DNA from: Arachnopeziza araneosa
Lineage: Eukaryota; Ascomycota; Leotiomycetes; Helotiales; Arachnopezizaceae
Reading direction: 5' to 3'
Length of the DNA stretch: 64,000 nucleotides
Assembly (NCBI GenBank): GCA_003988855.1
Contig: QYAI01000051.1
Location: forward strand, 124,001-188,000
Every line of letters begins with the position of its first letter. The stretch's first letter is position 1. The notes under the pieces were generated by a model. It was not told the DNA's origin, did no database searches, and was given only the letters and a program-made list of their open reading frames with translations. Below are positions 11,996 to 23,067 of the stretch, one piece after another. The translations under genes and the position numbers were made by a program.

Positions 11996-13763
11996 TTTAA
12001 GGAGGGATCGGGTCAAGATACCAAGCCCTTATCATGAGCATATCATGCTGGGAAATGTGCGAACTGTGGTGGAATGATCGAATGTTGAGGTCATTCCAAG
12101 GTTGAAGGTGTCTGGGATGTAAGACAGGTAGATCACTGTACCCCGCGTAACTTGTTGCTGATAGGCTGTAAGCTTAGGCGGTTATGAAAGCCAGACCATG
12201 CGTGCCAACAGAATGTTTACGGTAGTGGAAATCGGTTCAAGGAAAGCCTCAGAGTTAGCGCCTCTGCATTAGATCATGTTTGATTCCCAACTATAAAGAC
12301 CTTGGGTCAAAGTTCGATGCCTGGAGTCACATTTACCTAAGTATTGTGTAGTCACGTGACGTGCCATCCCTACCTCTTGCTATATTCAAAGAAGCTGCTT
12401 TCTCAAATACGAATTACATTACTTCAAAATACTACGGGAGAGTATTTCTCTTTTCAAATCAACTCCGTCATGTATTATTATGATGTCTAATTATCATGCT
12501 CTCTGACGGTTCAAGATGACCCTTTCTCACGCACCCCAGATGGAAGATAAGCTTCTATAAAACAAGATCCTGGGCCTCGGGCAAACGTTGGAATGTTTGT
12601 TTTAGACTGAGTTCATTTTAAACTCTCTTTCTTATTCATATCATCGTAGAACATTCTTCACATCAACCGGCTATGAAGAGTGGAAGTTCAGTATGGTTTA
12701 TGGCGTATCATTTTGAGAAGAAGGCTCTGATCATATCTCTATGAAATTGACCCGAGGCAGTTGATGATTTTGTTTAGCTGTCAGGAACTGAGTATATGCA
12801 ACTGCAGGATTTACAAAACAATGCAATAAAGCCTCTGCCGCCGCCGTGACTCCTCAACATTAAATGGGCATGTCTTCATTATTCAAGGAAATCAGATGAC
12901 CTGTCAAATTTAAAGAACCCTTCTGTGCCTAGTTATCTATGTCCTGTAAACTTGCGCACCACGACTTGGACGTGTTCAAAGGGAAGATGTCGACTAAAGC
13001 TACCTATTTATGCGGAAGTTTTGAGACAAGCTATGGCGAATGTTGAGAATTAACTTTGTGAGCGCCCTCCCTTCAATCTAAACAATCACATTTTCAGTCA
13101 GACGAGATTGTCTCTTCTAGTAGAGTATTGTTGCCCGTCTTACCAGAAGACTCAAGAGGCTTTCACAAGCGCAGGATCCTCACGTGCATATTTTTCAGGA
13201 GATTGCGAGGAGAGAATTCTCATCCAAAGAAATGAGACTTTCCAAGACTCACCGACGACTTTGATTGTCTCATCTCAAGTCGGGATATGTCCGGAGAGAG
13301 AGATTGGGCGGCAACGATCCGGCCTAAGCGCCGCTGGTCCTAAATTTGGAATGCGGACGGGCAACTTGACGACACCGGAGACCGGCGCTTGTGATATTCC
13401 GCTCCGACCCACACGTAGCCCCACCTAATCGCTTTAAACGCAATGGCGTCAGGCATGATTTGTCGATCCCGCGACATATCTCCTCTCAACCTTAATGCTG
13501 ATTTGCGCCGCAAGTCAGTATCTTCAACAGACATTACGGCTTCTTCGAGCGGGTCTAACGACGCGTTACCTACGGCTAGAGACGCTCTCGATATTCTAAG
13601 AAAGACTGTTACCCCATCCAGCTTTCTCTTTCCCAACGGTCCCCCCCCTTCTTTACAAGCGCCCCCGACCTATCCTTCATCGCCACAGGCACAACAACTC
13701 ACTCACTCTCTACCAAGTACAATCAGTATTCAGAACCTTGATCGGGACGAGCCGAACGTAATC
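11996..13763. other. divergent promoter region, septin-like / CDK
   Basis: About 1.8 kb between two divergently transcribed genes. It holds pyrimidine-rich stretches and one perfect palindrome (listed). The 320 bases upstream of the CDK start are open in frame with it from an ATG at 13443 and could be either leader or an N-terminal extension. Confidence 0.5.
12351..12360. promoter_or_regulatory. GTCACGTGAC palindrome with E-box
   Basis: Perfect 10-bp palindrome with a CACGTG core, the site class bound by Pho4/NUC-1 and Cbf1-type bHLH factors. It is about 355 bp upstream of the septin-like start and 1.4 kb upstream of the Pho85-like kinase. Function is inferred from sequence only. Confidence 0.4.
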
Positions 13764-14855
13764 ATGGACAAGAGACACCCAAGTTCTTTCCAGCAGTTGG
13801 AAAAGCTGGGAGAAGGTACTTACGCAACTGTGAGTCAACTTCTTTTTGTCGACACACAGACAAGACTGTCTGCCAGATTACCGCTGTCAATCTGGAATCT
13901 CACATGTACGTTCACTTTTTGACTCGTACAGGTATTCAAAGGCCGCAATCGACAGACTGGAGAATTGGTTGCCCTGAAGGAAATTCACCTCGACTCTGAG
14001 GAGGGTACCCCCTCGACTGCGATCCGTGAGATTTCATTGATGAAAGAATTGAAGCATGATAACATAGTCAGCCTACACGATGTCATCCACACGGAAAACA
14101 AACTCATGTTGGTCTTCGAGTACATGGACAAGGATTTAAAGAAGTACATGGACACGCAAGGCGATCGTGGAGCTCTCCCACCCGTTGTCATCAAGTCATT
14201 CATGCACCAACTCCTCCAAGGGATCGATTTCTGCCACGAGAACCGTGTCCTCCATCGAGACTTGAAACCGCAAAATCTTCTGATCAATACCAAGGGTCAA
14301 TTGAAACTTGCCGATTTCGGTCTTGCTCGTGCCTTTGGTATCCCGGTCAACACCTTTTCCAATGAAGTTGTGACGCTCTGGTACCGTGCACCTGATGTCC
14401 TCCTTGGAAGTCGCACCTACAACACTAGCATTGACATCTGGTCTGCAGGCTGCATCATGGCAGAGATGTATACTGGCCGCCCTCTCTTCCCGGGTACCAC
14501 TAACGAAGACCAACTCGTTCGCATCTTCCGTATCATGGGCACACCATCCGAGCACACCTGGCCAGGCATCTCTCAATACTCTGAGTACAAGCCAAACTTC
14601 CAGATCTACGCCACGCAGGATCTAAGAGTCATCCTACCCATGGTCGACCCAAATGGTATTGATCTTCTGCAGAGAATGCTCCAGCTAAGACCTGAGTTGC
14701 GAATCAGTGCTCACGATGCATTGCAACACCCTTGGTTCCATGATCTTAACAATCAAGGTCAGATGAGACCTCCTCAGATGCAGGGTGGACAGATGGGTCT
14801 TCAGCAGAGAGGATATGCTCCGGGTGTGGTCAACGACGGCCAATATGGCTACTGA
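13764..14855 (+). CDS. PHO85: Pho85-type cyclin-dependent kinase
   Basis: Two exons (13764-13829, 13932-14855; 102-bp intron) give 329 aa. The glycine loop GEGTYATV is at residues 16-23, Lys38 is the ATP-binding lysine, the cyclin-binding helix PSTAIRE is at 49-55, the catalytic loop is HRDLKPQN, and DFGLARAF opens the activation segment. The C-terminus is Gln/Gly/Met-rich. The order and the MDKRHPSSFQQLEKLG start match fungal Pho85/PhoA kinases, which work with Pcl-type cyclins in phosphate signalling, glycogen metabolism and morphogenesis. An in-frame ATG at 13443 would add 107 Ser/Pro-rich residues. I chose 13764 because orthologues begin there, but the open upstream frame makes an alternative longer isoform possible. 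Confidence 0.95.
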
Positions 14856-16171
14856 TGTCCAAGATGGCTCTAGATATTCGTCGGCTTCGATCGCGGATGA
14901 AATTTTTTGGAGGGCTAGGTACTTCCGGATTTGATGATACCAAACGATGCATGGGTGGCGTTAAATAGGGAAAATGAGCGCCGGTTCTTATGATAGCATG
15001 GCCAATAAATCGATGATTCCTACTCGGTTATTGCATTTCATTATTGTAAACTCAGCGACAATCTTTTTGAATTAAATAGCGTTTGTCCATAATTTATGAG
15101 GTAACTCGAGAATATGATAAGTGCATCCAATGTCGCCCAGAGAATTCAATTTTCATGACTGAGAAAATGAGGAACGTTCTCTTCCGTCATAGCTTTCCTG
15201 TTAAGACTAGAATTGAATTTCGATGAACTATCACCCACAGATACGAAGAGACAAGGTATCCATTGTCGCAAGCCAAATCCGACTCTCACACCACAACCTC
15301 ACATCGGTGTGTTGGTTCCTCCTCATTACTATTTCCAACCAACCAATGAGAAGAGACACACTCTATTGGAAGACGAGAGAGGCCTCGCTTGACTCGCTCG
15401 CTGTGAACATAGGGAGGGTACGACTAGGGAAAGCGTGCCTAAAAGAGGGTTTCACGTCAGATCCTCCCGTCTTCTGAGGAAACAACATCACGTTACCCAC
15501 CCATCAACATCAATCCTTTTTCTCGCAGCGACTAATAACACCACCGCTTCGTCGTCGCTGTTGGGGTTTTCTTGTTCTCGTTCACGCCTTGGGGCGCTCG
15601 ATTCGCACAAACGCCGTTTCCTGAAACGCGAACAGACTGGCTCTGCTGGTGGACTTGCATAACTAGGTACCTACCTACGATAAGAGCGAGCTTAGTGCCT
15701 GGTCGGGATGGATCTCCATGTCGATCTGGACATGGGCGCTGCGGGAAGATGAAGCAGGGTGGGACTGGGGCAGGAGAAGATGTGAGACTGGAGGAATGAT
15801 GATTACTCTCTTCCTCAGTGATGCAGGTACGAATCCAAAGTAAATAGTCATGTCCCTCTCTTCCACGACCCACTTCCATTTACCAACCTATATATTCTCA
15901 GAAATCACAATCTTCACGCCAGGAACGAGCATGCTTGAGAGATAACCGATTTTGATATATATTCAAGAGAGATATTTTTATGTACGGCAATCTCTCCTCC
16001 CTCTCAGAGAGAGGGGGAGGGGATGAATAGAAGAAGAAGAGAAATGCAAACTCCGACAGGCCAGGGGTATCATTTTTGATGTGTAGGGTCCTGCAACTAC
16101 ATGTTTCCATCCAGTACGAGAAGAAGAGGGAAAAAACAAGAAGGTAGAATGGAATCAGCACGTCTTGTCAA
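14856..16171. other. intergenic between convergent genes
   Basis: 3' ends of the CDK (+) and the purine permease (-) face each other across 1.3 kb. Pyrimidine/purine-rich strands and short frames only. No recognisable feature. Confidence 0.5.
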
Positions 16172-18011
16172 CTAGACCTCCAACACCTTGGGCTCGACCT
16201 CGTCTTCTGTCTTGGAAGAGGTGGCTTCAGCAGCAACCTCGGCCTCGACTTCTAGGACGTCAGTCTCCTCAATCTCCTCGGCGAGGACGGCATTGAGGAT
16301 CATGGAGACGACAGCGGTGATGGCGAAGCCAGTCTCCATGACTAGTTCGATGGCGTCGAGGAAGCCGCGGAAGGCGTGGTTGTTGCCGTGATAGGTGAAG
16401 ACGTAGGTGAACCAGGTGGGGACGAGCGTTGCACCGTAGCCAAGAGCGAGGGAAGCGGTGAGGATGAAACGGGTGCGGCGGTTGAAGGGGACGCGGTTTA
16501 CGATGGCCATTCCAGAGACGGCGACGGCGCAGAAAAGGAAGGTTGTCATACCGCCGAGAACTGATGCTGGGATCGACACGAGCGCGGCTGAGAACTTGGC
16601 AAAGAGGCCCATGACGATGAGGAAGAAGCAGCAACCGTATCCGGCTTTGCGATTTGCGCAGCGGGTCAGGGCGATGACACCGTTGTTCTGAGCAAAGGTC
16701 GACATGGGTGTGATGGTCATAAGAGCAGCGAGACATCCGTTGAGTCCGTCAGCGAGGATTCCACCCTGCACACGGGACTCGAAGACTTTGCCTTCAACTT
16801 CTAGGCGCGAGACGTCGCAGGTGGCTGTGATATCGCCGGTGGCTTCGCAGGCGCAGATGATGAAGACGGCCATGATAGGGAGAACGAGGGGACCATAGAT
16901 GGCGAGTTTGAAGGTCTTGACCCAGATGAAGGAGACGGCGGGAGCGGAATCGACACCGGACTTGTCAAAATAGCCGCATGCTGCACCGATGATGCAGCCA
17001 ACGAGGAGGCCGAGGATGACGCTGGTGGATTTCATGATGGGAGAGCCGTAGCGTTCACAGATGAGGATGGTGACGAAAACGGAGAATCCGAGACCTGGAT
17101 GAGTTAGCAGGGAGGAGGTGGAAGACTCTTGTGGGACGAACCGATGTACTCAGCGCTGCCCCAGGCTAGAGCATGCGGAGCTGTGATATCAGGGCAGAGA
17201 GAGAAGAAGCCGGTCGCAGGACGGGCATTGCAGAGGCCATCTCCACCAGCCCAGTTATTGAAGCCGGATCCGATGAGGTTGACGCCGATGAGCATGACAG
17301 TGGGACCGGTGACGATGGGTGGGAAGATCTTGCGGAGGGTGCTGGGTGGGAGGAAAGAGATTAAAATCTCAGTCAAGGCACAGATGGCGCAGGTACCGAT
17401 CAAGGCACCATAGGCGTCAGGACATGGCATTTTCGAACCGTCGGCGGCGAGCTGGCAGAAGCCATTGTTGTACATCTGGGAGAAGGCCCCGGTGGCAATG
17501 GGAATGATGGCGAAGGATGTACCAACGACGGAGATCAGACCCGTTCCAATATAGTATCTGGATAGAGAGTTAGCTTGCACTCTTCTCATGGCAGTGAGAG
17601 GACTTACGGTGTCTTGTAGATGTGAAATCTCGTGACCTGGATACTGGACAGGATACCGCAGACGATCAAGGACGTGGAAACCAGATATTGCTGATGGGCC
17701 GTGTCAAGATTGACACCACCTTGACCGGAGAGGATCAGGGGAGGCGTGATGATGCCCGCCAACATGGCCAGCGCATGTTGGAAGCCCAGGAGCACCGCCA
17801 GGAAGACGGGCATCTTGTCGTTGAGGCCGAAGAAGGGTGCGGGTCGGCGGGAGACCTTCATGAAAGGCAGCGCCGGGCGGAAGAGAAAGGCATAGTCGTA
17901 GTCCCCGATCAGTCCCTCCTTGGTGAAGAAGGTCTTGCGGACCGAGTTGAGTCTGTCGGAGACGGTCTTCTTGGGACTCATGTCAGGCCCGATGCGGTCG
18001 ACTTCTGCCAT
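16172..18011 (-). CDS. uapA: UapA/UapC-type xanthine-urate (purine) permease, NAT/NCS2 family
   Basis: Three exons (18011-17608, 17557-17142, 17094-16172) encode about 580 aa, the usual length of the family. It is a 14-TM plasma-membrane H+ symporter type. Diagnostic features: the QNNGVIALT NAT signature followed by RCANRKAGYG, the upstream CEATGDITATCDVSR segment carrying the glutamate equivalent to UapA Glu356, and ADGLNG with the substrate-site aspartate. The C-terminal tail is acidic (EEIEETDVLEVEAEV...), consistent with the endocytic di-acidic and ubiquitination tail of UapA/UapC. By family knowledge it imports xanthine and uric acid, possibly other purines. UapA and UapC cannot be told apart by eye. 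Both introns (50 and 47 bp) have canonical ends. The next gene on the same strand is an AzgA-type permease. Confidence 0.92.
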
Positions 18012-19133
18012 GGCGACGGATGGAGCGAATCGAGTTTGTGTTGGAGGAAGCTTAGGAGCGATGAGGGATATGCTGAGGATGATGAAGATGCTGAGGATGA
18101 TGAAGATGCTGAGGATGATGAAGATGCTGAGGATGATGAAGATGCTGAGGATGATGAAGATGAAGCTGATGATGAACCAGCCCAGCAGAGGAGGACCGAT
18201 GCCCTCTTTTAATCTCCATGGAGGAGCAACCCCCCAAAGCTTCGCTCCTCCTCCAACCCATCGTGGCTTTGAAACCAGGGCGATAACAACAACAAACCAG
18301 GGCGAAAAGAAAAAAAAAAGATGTTGATTCAGGCTTGGTGTCTCCCACCTCTATCACCAGCCCCCTTCTCCACACTCCGATCATGGCGGGGGCTGCCGCG
18401 AACCCAACGTGGTTGGGTCGATGCTTTGGGAGCAGAAAAGATTCCCATGGGCCCGTAAGCGAGGAACCGAGGCGGCGGGCTGGTTGGCGGGAGATACACG
18501 AAAGATACACAAGGCCAGCGTCCGTCCCTGCGCATCATTCGCCCGTCGCCCACCTCCGTCCCCCATCGCTCACTCGCGCTGCTGCTCTGCTGTTGTGCGG
18601 CGTTTCTACACTTTCCTCCTTCCCTCAGAGGCTGCATCTTGCTCCCCGACCATCCGTGCCTCAAGGTTCTGGATCCTTTCTATCTCAGCAGGGTCCCCGC
18701 GCCGATGCAGAGATGTGGTGCCCGCGGCGCGGCTCTGGGTGCTGCTGAGCTGGGGGCTAGGGGCTGGAGCTTGGGATTGGGCTGGAGCTTCAGCTGTGGC
18801 ATGACCCGACCATCTGGATGAGATGGATGCGTCTTCTCCAAGATAGCCGTCCTTCCTCGTCGTTGCACTTTATATTTCCACCTTGGGGAAAATCTCATAT
18901 CCAATTTCCTGGGTTTGACTACTTTCTTCTCACTCTCCTGGCCGGATTTATCTGTGTTGACATTCAACGTTGACTGTATCTCTGCCATGTCCTCAACATT
19001 ATTGACGCACTGGACGATTACTATACATTTTCCGACTTTCCTTGGTCATCATGTGTCCTTCCCATGCTGCTAGTACAGGTTACACCCATCAACAAAAGAA
19101 ATCATCAGTACTGCTCAGACAGCAACATATGTG
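18012..19133. other. spacer between the two purine permeases
   Basis: Promoter and leader of the UapA-type gene. It contains an 18-bp tandem repeat near the start codon (listed), then C/T- and G/C-rich sequence with overlapping low-complexity frames. No other gene seen. Confidence 0.5.
18070..18159. repeat. 18-bp tandem repeat, five units
   Basis: Five identical copies of ATGCTGAGGATGATGAAG, then a diverging sixth. It begins 59 bp upstream of the permease start codon, so it probably lies in the 5' UTR. The unit length is a multiple of three, so all three frames stay open on each strand (MLRMMK, DAEDDE and so on), which creates spurious ORFs. Confidence 0.9.
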
Positions 19134-21135
19134 TTACAACTGCTCGTGAGCCTTTGTCCGTATCCTCTCATTTGTCCCTTCCACCAACTCCTTCTCGCTG
19201 GCCTCGGTCACCCCACTCAGACTCCTCGAGTCTTCTTGATAGGTACCTTGCCTCCAGAGCTTCCCCTGCGCCGCCCTGATGAACCACGGTGGGTTGCTCG
19301 CTCCCGGCTTATATGTCCAGTACTCGGCATTATCATAATCCGGCGGCTCGATTCTCCCTCGAGAGACCTTGGTCGTGATGTAGATGGCGCCATTGAGCAC
19401 CGTGTATGTGAGGAGGCCGGCAATGAGGCCGTAAGCTACCGAGTATGTGAAGGGCATGGTCGCAATGGTCACGAAAGCGGGGAGAGCGTCCCCAATATAT
19501 GGCCAGTTGACGTTGGTGACTTGACGCATCATCATGCACCCGACGAGGATGAGTGTGCAGCCAGTCGCCCATGGTGGGATCGAGGCGAAGATGGGTGCGA
19601 AGAAGATGGAGATGAGAAAGCAGACACCGGTCGTGATGGCAGTGAGGCCGGTGCGTCCGCCTTCAGTGATACCGGCTGCGGATTCGATAAATGCAGTGAC
19701 CGGAGAGCAGCCAAAGAGTGAGCCGATAGAAATCGACATGGCGTCAGTGCAGTAGGCGATGGTTGAGCGGGGAAAGTCCCTCGTTTCAACATCGACGACG
19801 CCAGAAAATGCGGCCATGGAGTAAAGGGTTGCTGTTGCATCGATTATGTCCACGTAGAGGAAGGTGAAGAGAGCCAGAGCGAAATGGCCTCCTGCTGCAG
19901 GAATGTTCCAATCCTGGGCGGCGAGGGTATGTTGGATCGGGTGGAAGGCAACGACTTGTTTGAAGAAGTTGAAGAGCGAGTCCCCGTCTGTGGTGTGAGG
20001 GAAGTATGTGAATGATGTATCGCGACTAAAACTATTAGTCAAGGCACGTATGCTTTGCATTTCTACTCACGGCCAGGATATGATGGAGACAAGTGCGATT
20101 CCGATAATAATTGCAGCTTTGACTCGATAGGACATCAGATAGGCAGTTAGGAAACCGCCACACACAACACCGATCCACAACTAAGGATTTGTTAGATCGT
20201 GCCTAAATGAAGCTCTGTGGAACGTACCGTAGGGTTGGTCATCTTATGGGATGTGCAATGACCATCGGCATCTAGATATTGTGGAGGACATCCTGCAATA
20301 TCAGTGGGCGTGACCGAATTCCCAGATATCAAGCCAATTCCAGAATATGACATGCCAATCAGGGTCAGGAACATCCCGATTCCAACCCCGCTGGCAACCT
20401 TGACGGAAGATGGTATAACCTTCACCAGCCATTGTCGCATTCCTATGAGCGATAGAAACATGAAGATGAAACCCTCCACAAAAACAGCCGTGAGTGCGAG
20501 TCGGTAGGAAACATTTCCCGTGCCATGATATCCGACAACTTGGTAAGTGAAGTAGGCATTGAGTCCCATCCCAGGACTATTACTCGTTAGCTGTATTCAA
20601 GACACTCTTTGAGAAGTACTTACGCCAGGGCCACTGGGAGGTTTGTGAGGAATCCGAAGGAAAAGGAAGCAATGCCACTGATGGCTGCGGTGGCTGTGAT
20701 CAGATCTCTCTGAACACCTGCAGGAATTAGAACGTTGAGCATGTTTCTCTGGGATGACTCTTACTAATAAGACATGCGTTGTAGGCGGGATCATTGGCGC
20801 ACGTCATGTCCTGCTCATCTGTGCAGACACAAGTTGCTCCACTCTGGGTGAGAATAGAAGCCTAAGAAGTCAACAAACGAAGACAGAAAGATGCTCATCC
20901 TCACATTAACTGCGATGATGTATGCCATGGTAAAGAATGTTGTGATGCCTGCTCGAAGCTCGACGGAGAACCTCGCTCCTTTCCTTTCTTTATCCTACAA
21001 CCAGTTAGTTCAGTACGGGCATGACTTGAGGATCAGACTTACATGGCCGGAGCCATCGAGTCGAAAGGCTCTACCAAAAGTCGTCTTTGATATCTTTTGG
21101 TCAATGGCAGTTACTGCCGCTCTGATTGCAGACAT
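19134..21135 (-). CDS. azgA: AzgA-type adenine/guanine/hypoxanthine permease
   Basis: Seven exons (21135-21043, 20994-20905, 20861-20765, 20717-20624, 20576-20228, 20180-20071, 20025-19134) give about 574 aa, matching AzgA length. All six introns are 43-48 bp and phase-consistent. Characteristic segments are the N-terminal SVELRAGITTFFTMAYIIAVN, APGMGLNAYF spanning the fourth intron, and TLYSMAAFSGVVD. By family knowledge it is a plasma-membrane proton symporter for adenine, guanine and hypoxanthine, complementary to the UapA-type gene just downstream on the same strand. The start at 21135 gives MSAIRAAVTAID, typical of the family. A conserved cysteine-rich loop (CVCTDEQDMTC) follows the first helix. 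Confidence 0.92.
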
Positions 21136-23067
21136 GATTAAGTCGACGATGGTTGACAGCACATGGAGAAAACGTGGGCAAACCAATGAAGTTATACCAA
21201 TGCGAATAGCAGGACCAGCAGGCCCAACGTAGTCCCTCGATGGTCGCAGAAGCCATGGCCGGACGAGGACAGCCCCTGCGCTGCCGGGAAGTATCTTGAG
21301 CAAGGTCCGTTACAGGATGTTTCCATGGCTGAGCGGGAGAGCAGCAGGCAGAGAATGGCCTCGATGGCTTTCTGCCATGGCCAGGGGGGCGATCGAATGT
21401 CAGCTGGCAAGCGAGCAGAGACACAACGGAGGTCAACACGCTGCACCCAACCGCGTGGAACCATGAACGATTGGCTGCGGGCGCAAGCGTATCGATAAAA
21501 TGGAAAATATCCCTTCATGCAGGCACAGATGTGCGTACCTCACGGACACTGACTGACGGATGTTGAGTGGAGCGTCATGTATGTAAGGGGGTCTGAGGGC
21601 CTTGGGGAACGGGAGCAAGCTCGGACGATCAACCGATCCATCTGATCAATCTGATCTCGTTAGGAAGATTGAGCCCGATACGGCCTCCTTGGAGCGGGTG
21701 CAGTTGCCTCTGTCCATTTTTCTCGACTCCTCGAGATGGCAGTCGAGAAATGGATTATCCACGCATCGGCAACCCGCTCGCCACGGGGCTGAAGAGGTTT
21801 CGACGCCTGTGGAATCGGGTTGGGAGCCCCGTGATCCCGAGTGGTTCTTCCCTCAGCTCGCGGACGGATACCTGCTGAGGTGGCGCTTCTCTTGCAGCTT
21901 ATGTCTCCCTCGTACGATTCTGTGGCTTTGTCACTTGTCCACTAAAAAGTTGTGGGCTCCGCGCACGCCACATTCAGACTCGGTTGCTAACGAGAAGAAA
22001 ATGGCGAGTTCTGGACATGGAAAATGGATCTGAGAGCCCTCGATACGGACGTAGCCGATCGCCAGCTGACGATATAAAGCTTGGTATAGACCAGGGACAC
22101 TTATCTGAAGGTTGTTGGGTTGCTGCGGGTGAGGGGAGGAGGACAAGATCGGGTACCAACAGGAGAGAGCCAGCGCCTCCACCGCCCTGAAAGTTCAAGA
22201 CACAATATATTGAAGCGAAGAAATGAATGCTTCGGCGGCCTCTGGGCTGCCGTACTCCACGAGCAAAAAAGAAGATTGGAAATTTTCTGGTTGTGATAGC
22301 GAAAAGTTAAAAAGTTGGTGCTCGGGGCTGCCCCTGACTCTTGTCTGGTGACGCGAGCCAGCATATCTCGATCGCTAGTATTCGGTAGCGCACCGAACCG
22401 CCCTGAGTCTCCAAGCCCAGTACGCCTAATACTACCACGCTCTGCATCTGGAGTCTGGACCCAAACTTCCACTCTTCTTCCTTCCAACTTCTATCGTCAC
22501 CGTCTTCCCAAAACAATCATGATCCCCATCGTCCCAGCACAGACTATTGACGGAACAAGCATTCTGGATCTTTCTGAGACCGCGGAATCCCTCTAGAAAC
22601 TCTCTCTCAGCTGCATTCTTTCATTTAAGCCCTGCCAACTCATGACTTGGACCGGATTGTGAGACTGGCGTCTGCTGAGCTGAGCAAGGATTACATCTGG
22701 ACTTGATCGACGCTTTGCCCGTCTGAGCACAAGTCCCGTGCTAGGGACCACTGCTGTCCGTAGCATGCCAGGACCCTTGGTTCAACTCGGAAGTATGCAT
22801 ATCGCCATCGTCAGACTCGGAGGCTTTTGTTGACCAATGCTCATCTCCAGCCTAGAAGAACGGACCTGACGGTCAAGCCGGCCGTGCAGGTTCTGGCGTT
22901 TTTCTAGCTCTTTGTCTTTGTAACAGGAAAGAGATCGTATCATATCTAAGGTTCCCTTGCTTACGGAAACAACTTGTTCATTTACCGGCATATAACCTGA
23001 TGAAATTTGATCCCTTACCAGCCGACCTACCAATTTCATTTCATTGATTTTTTTTTCTCCGCTCACA
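21136..23067. other. divergent promoter region
   Basis: About 1.9 kb between the AzgA-type permease (-) and the methyltransferase-like gene (+). Only short frames without family features. A T-rich run lies just upstream of 23068. Confidence 0.5.

Noticed and set aside
17622..18212. 196-codon plus-strand frame over the permease start
   Set aside because: Shadow of the permease gene plus the 18-bp repeat; acidic repeats are a by-product.
20041..20110. Apparent one-base frameshift in AzgA exon 6
   Set aside because: It came from a misread line; with the correct bases the exon is 110 bp and in frame.
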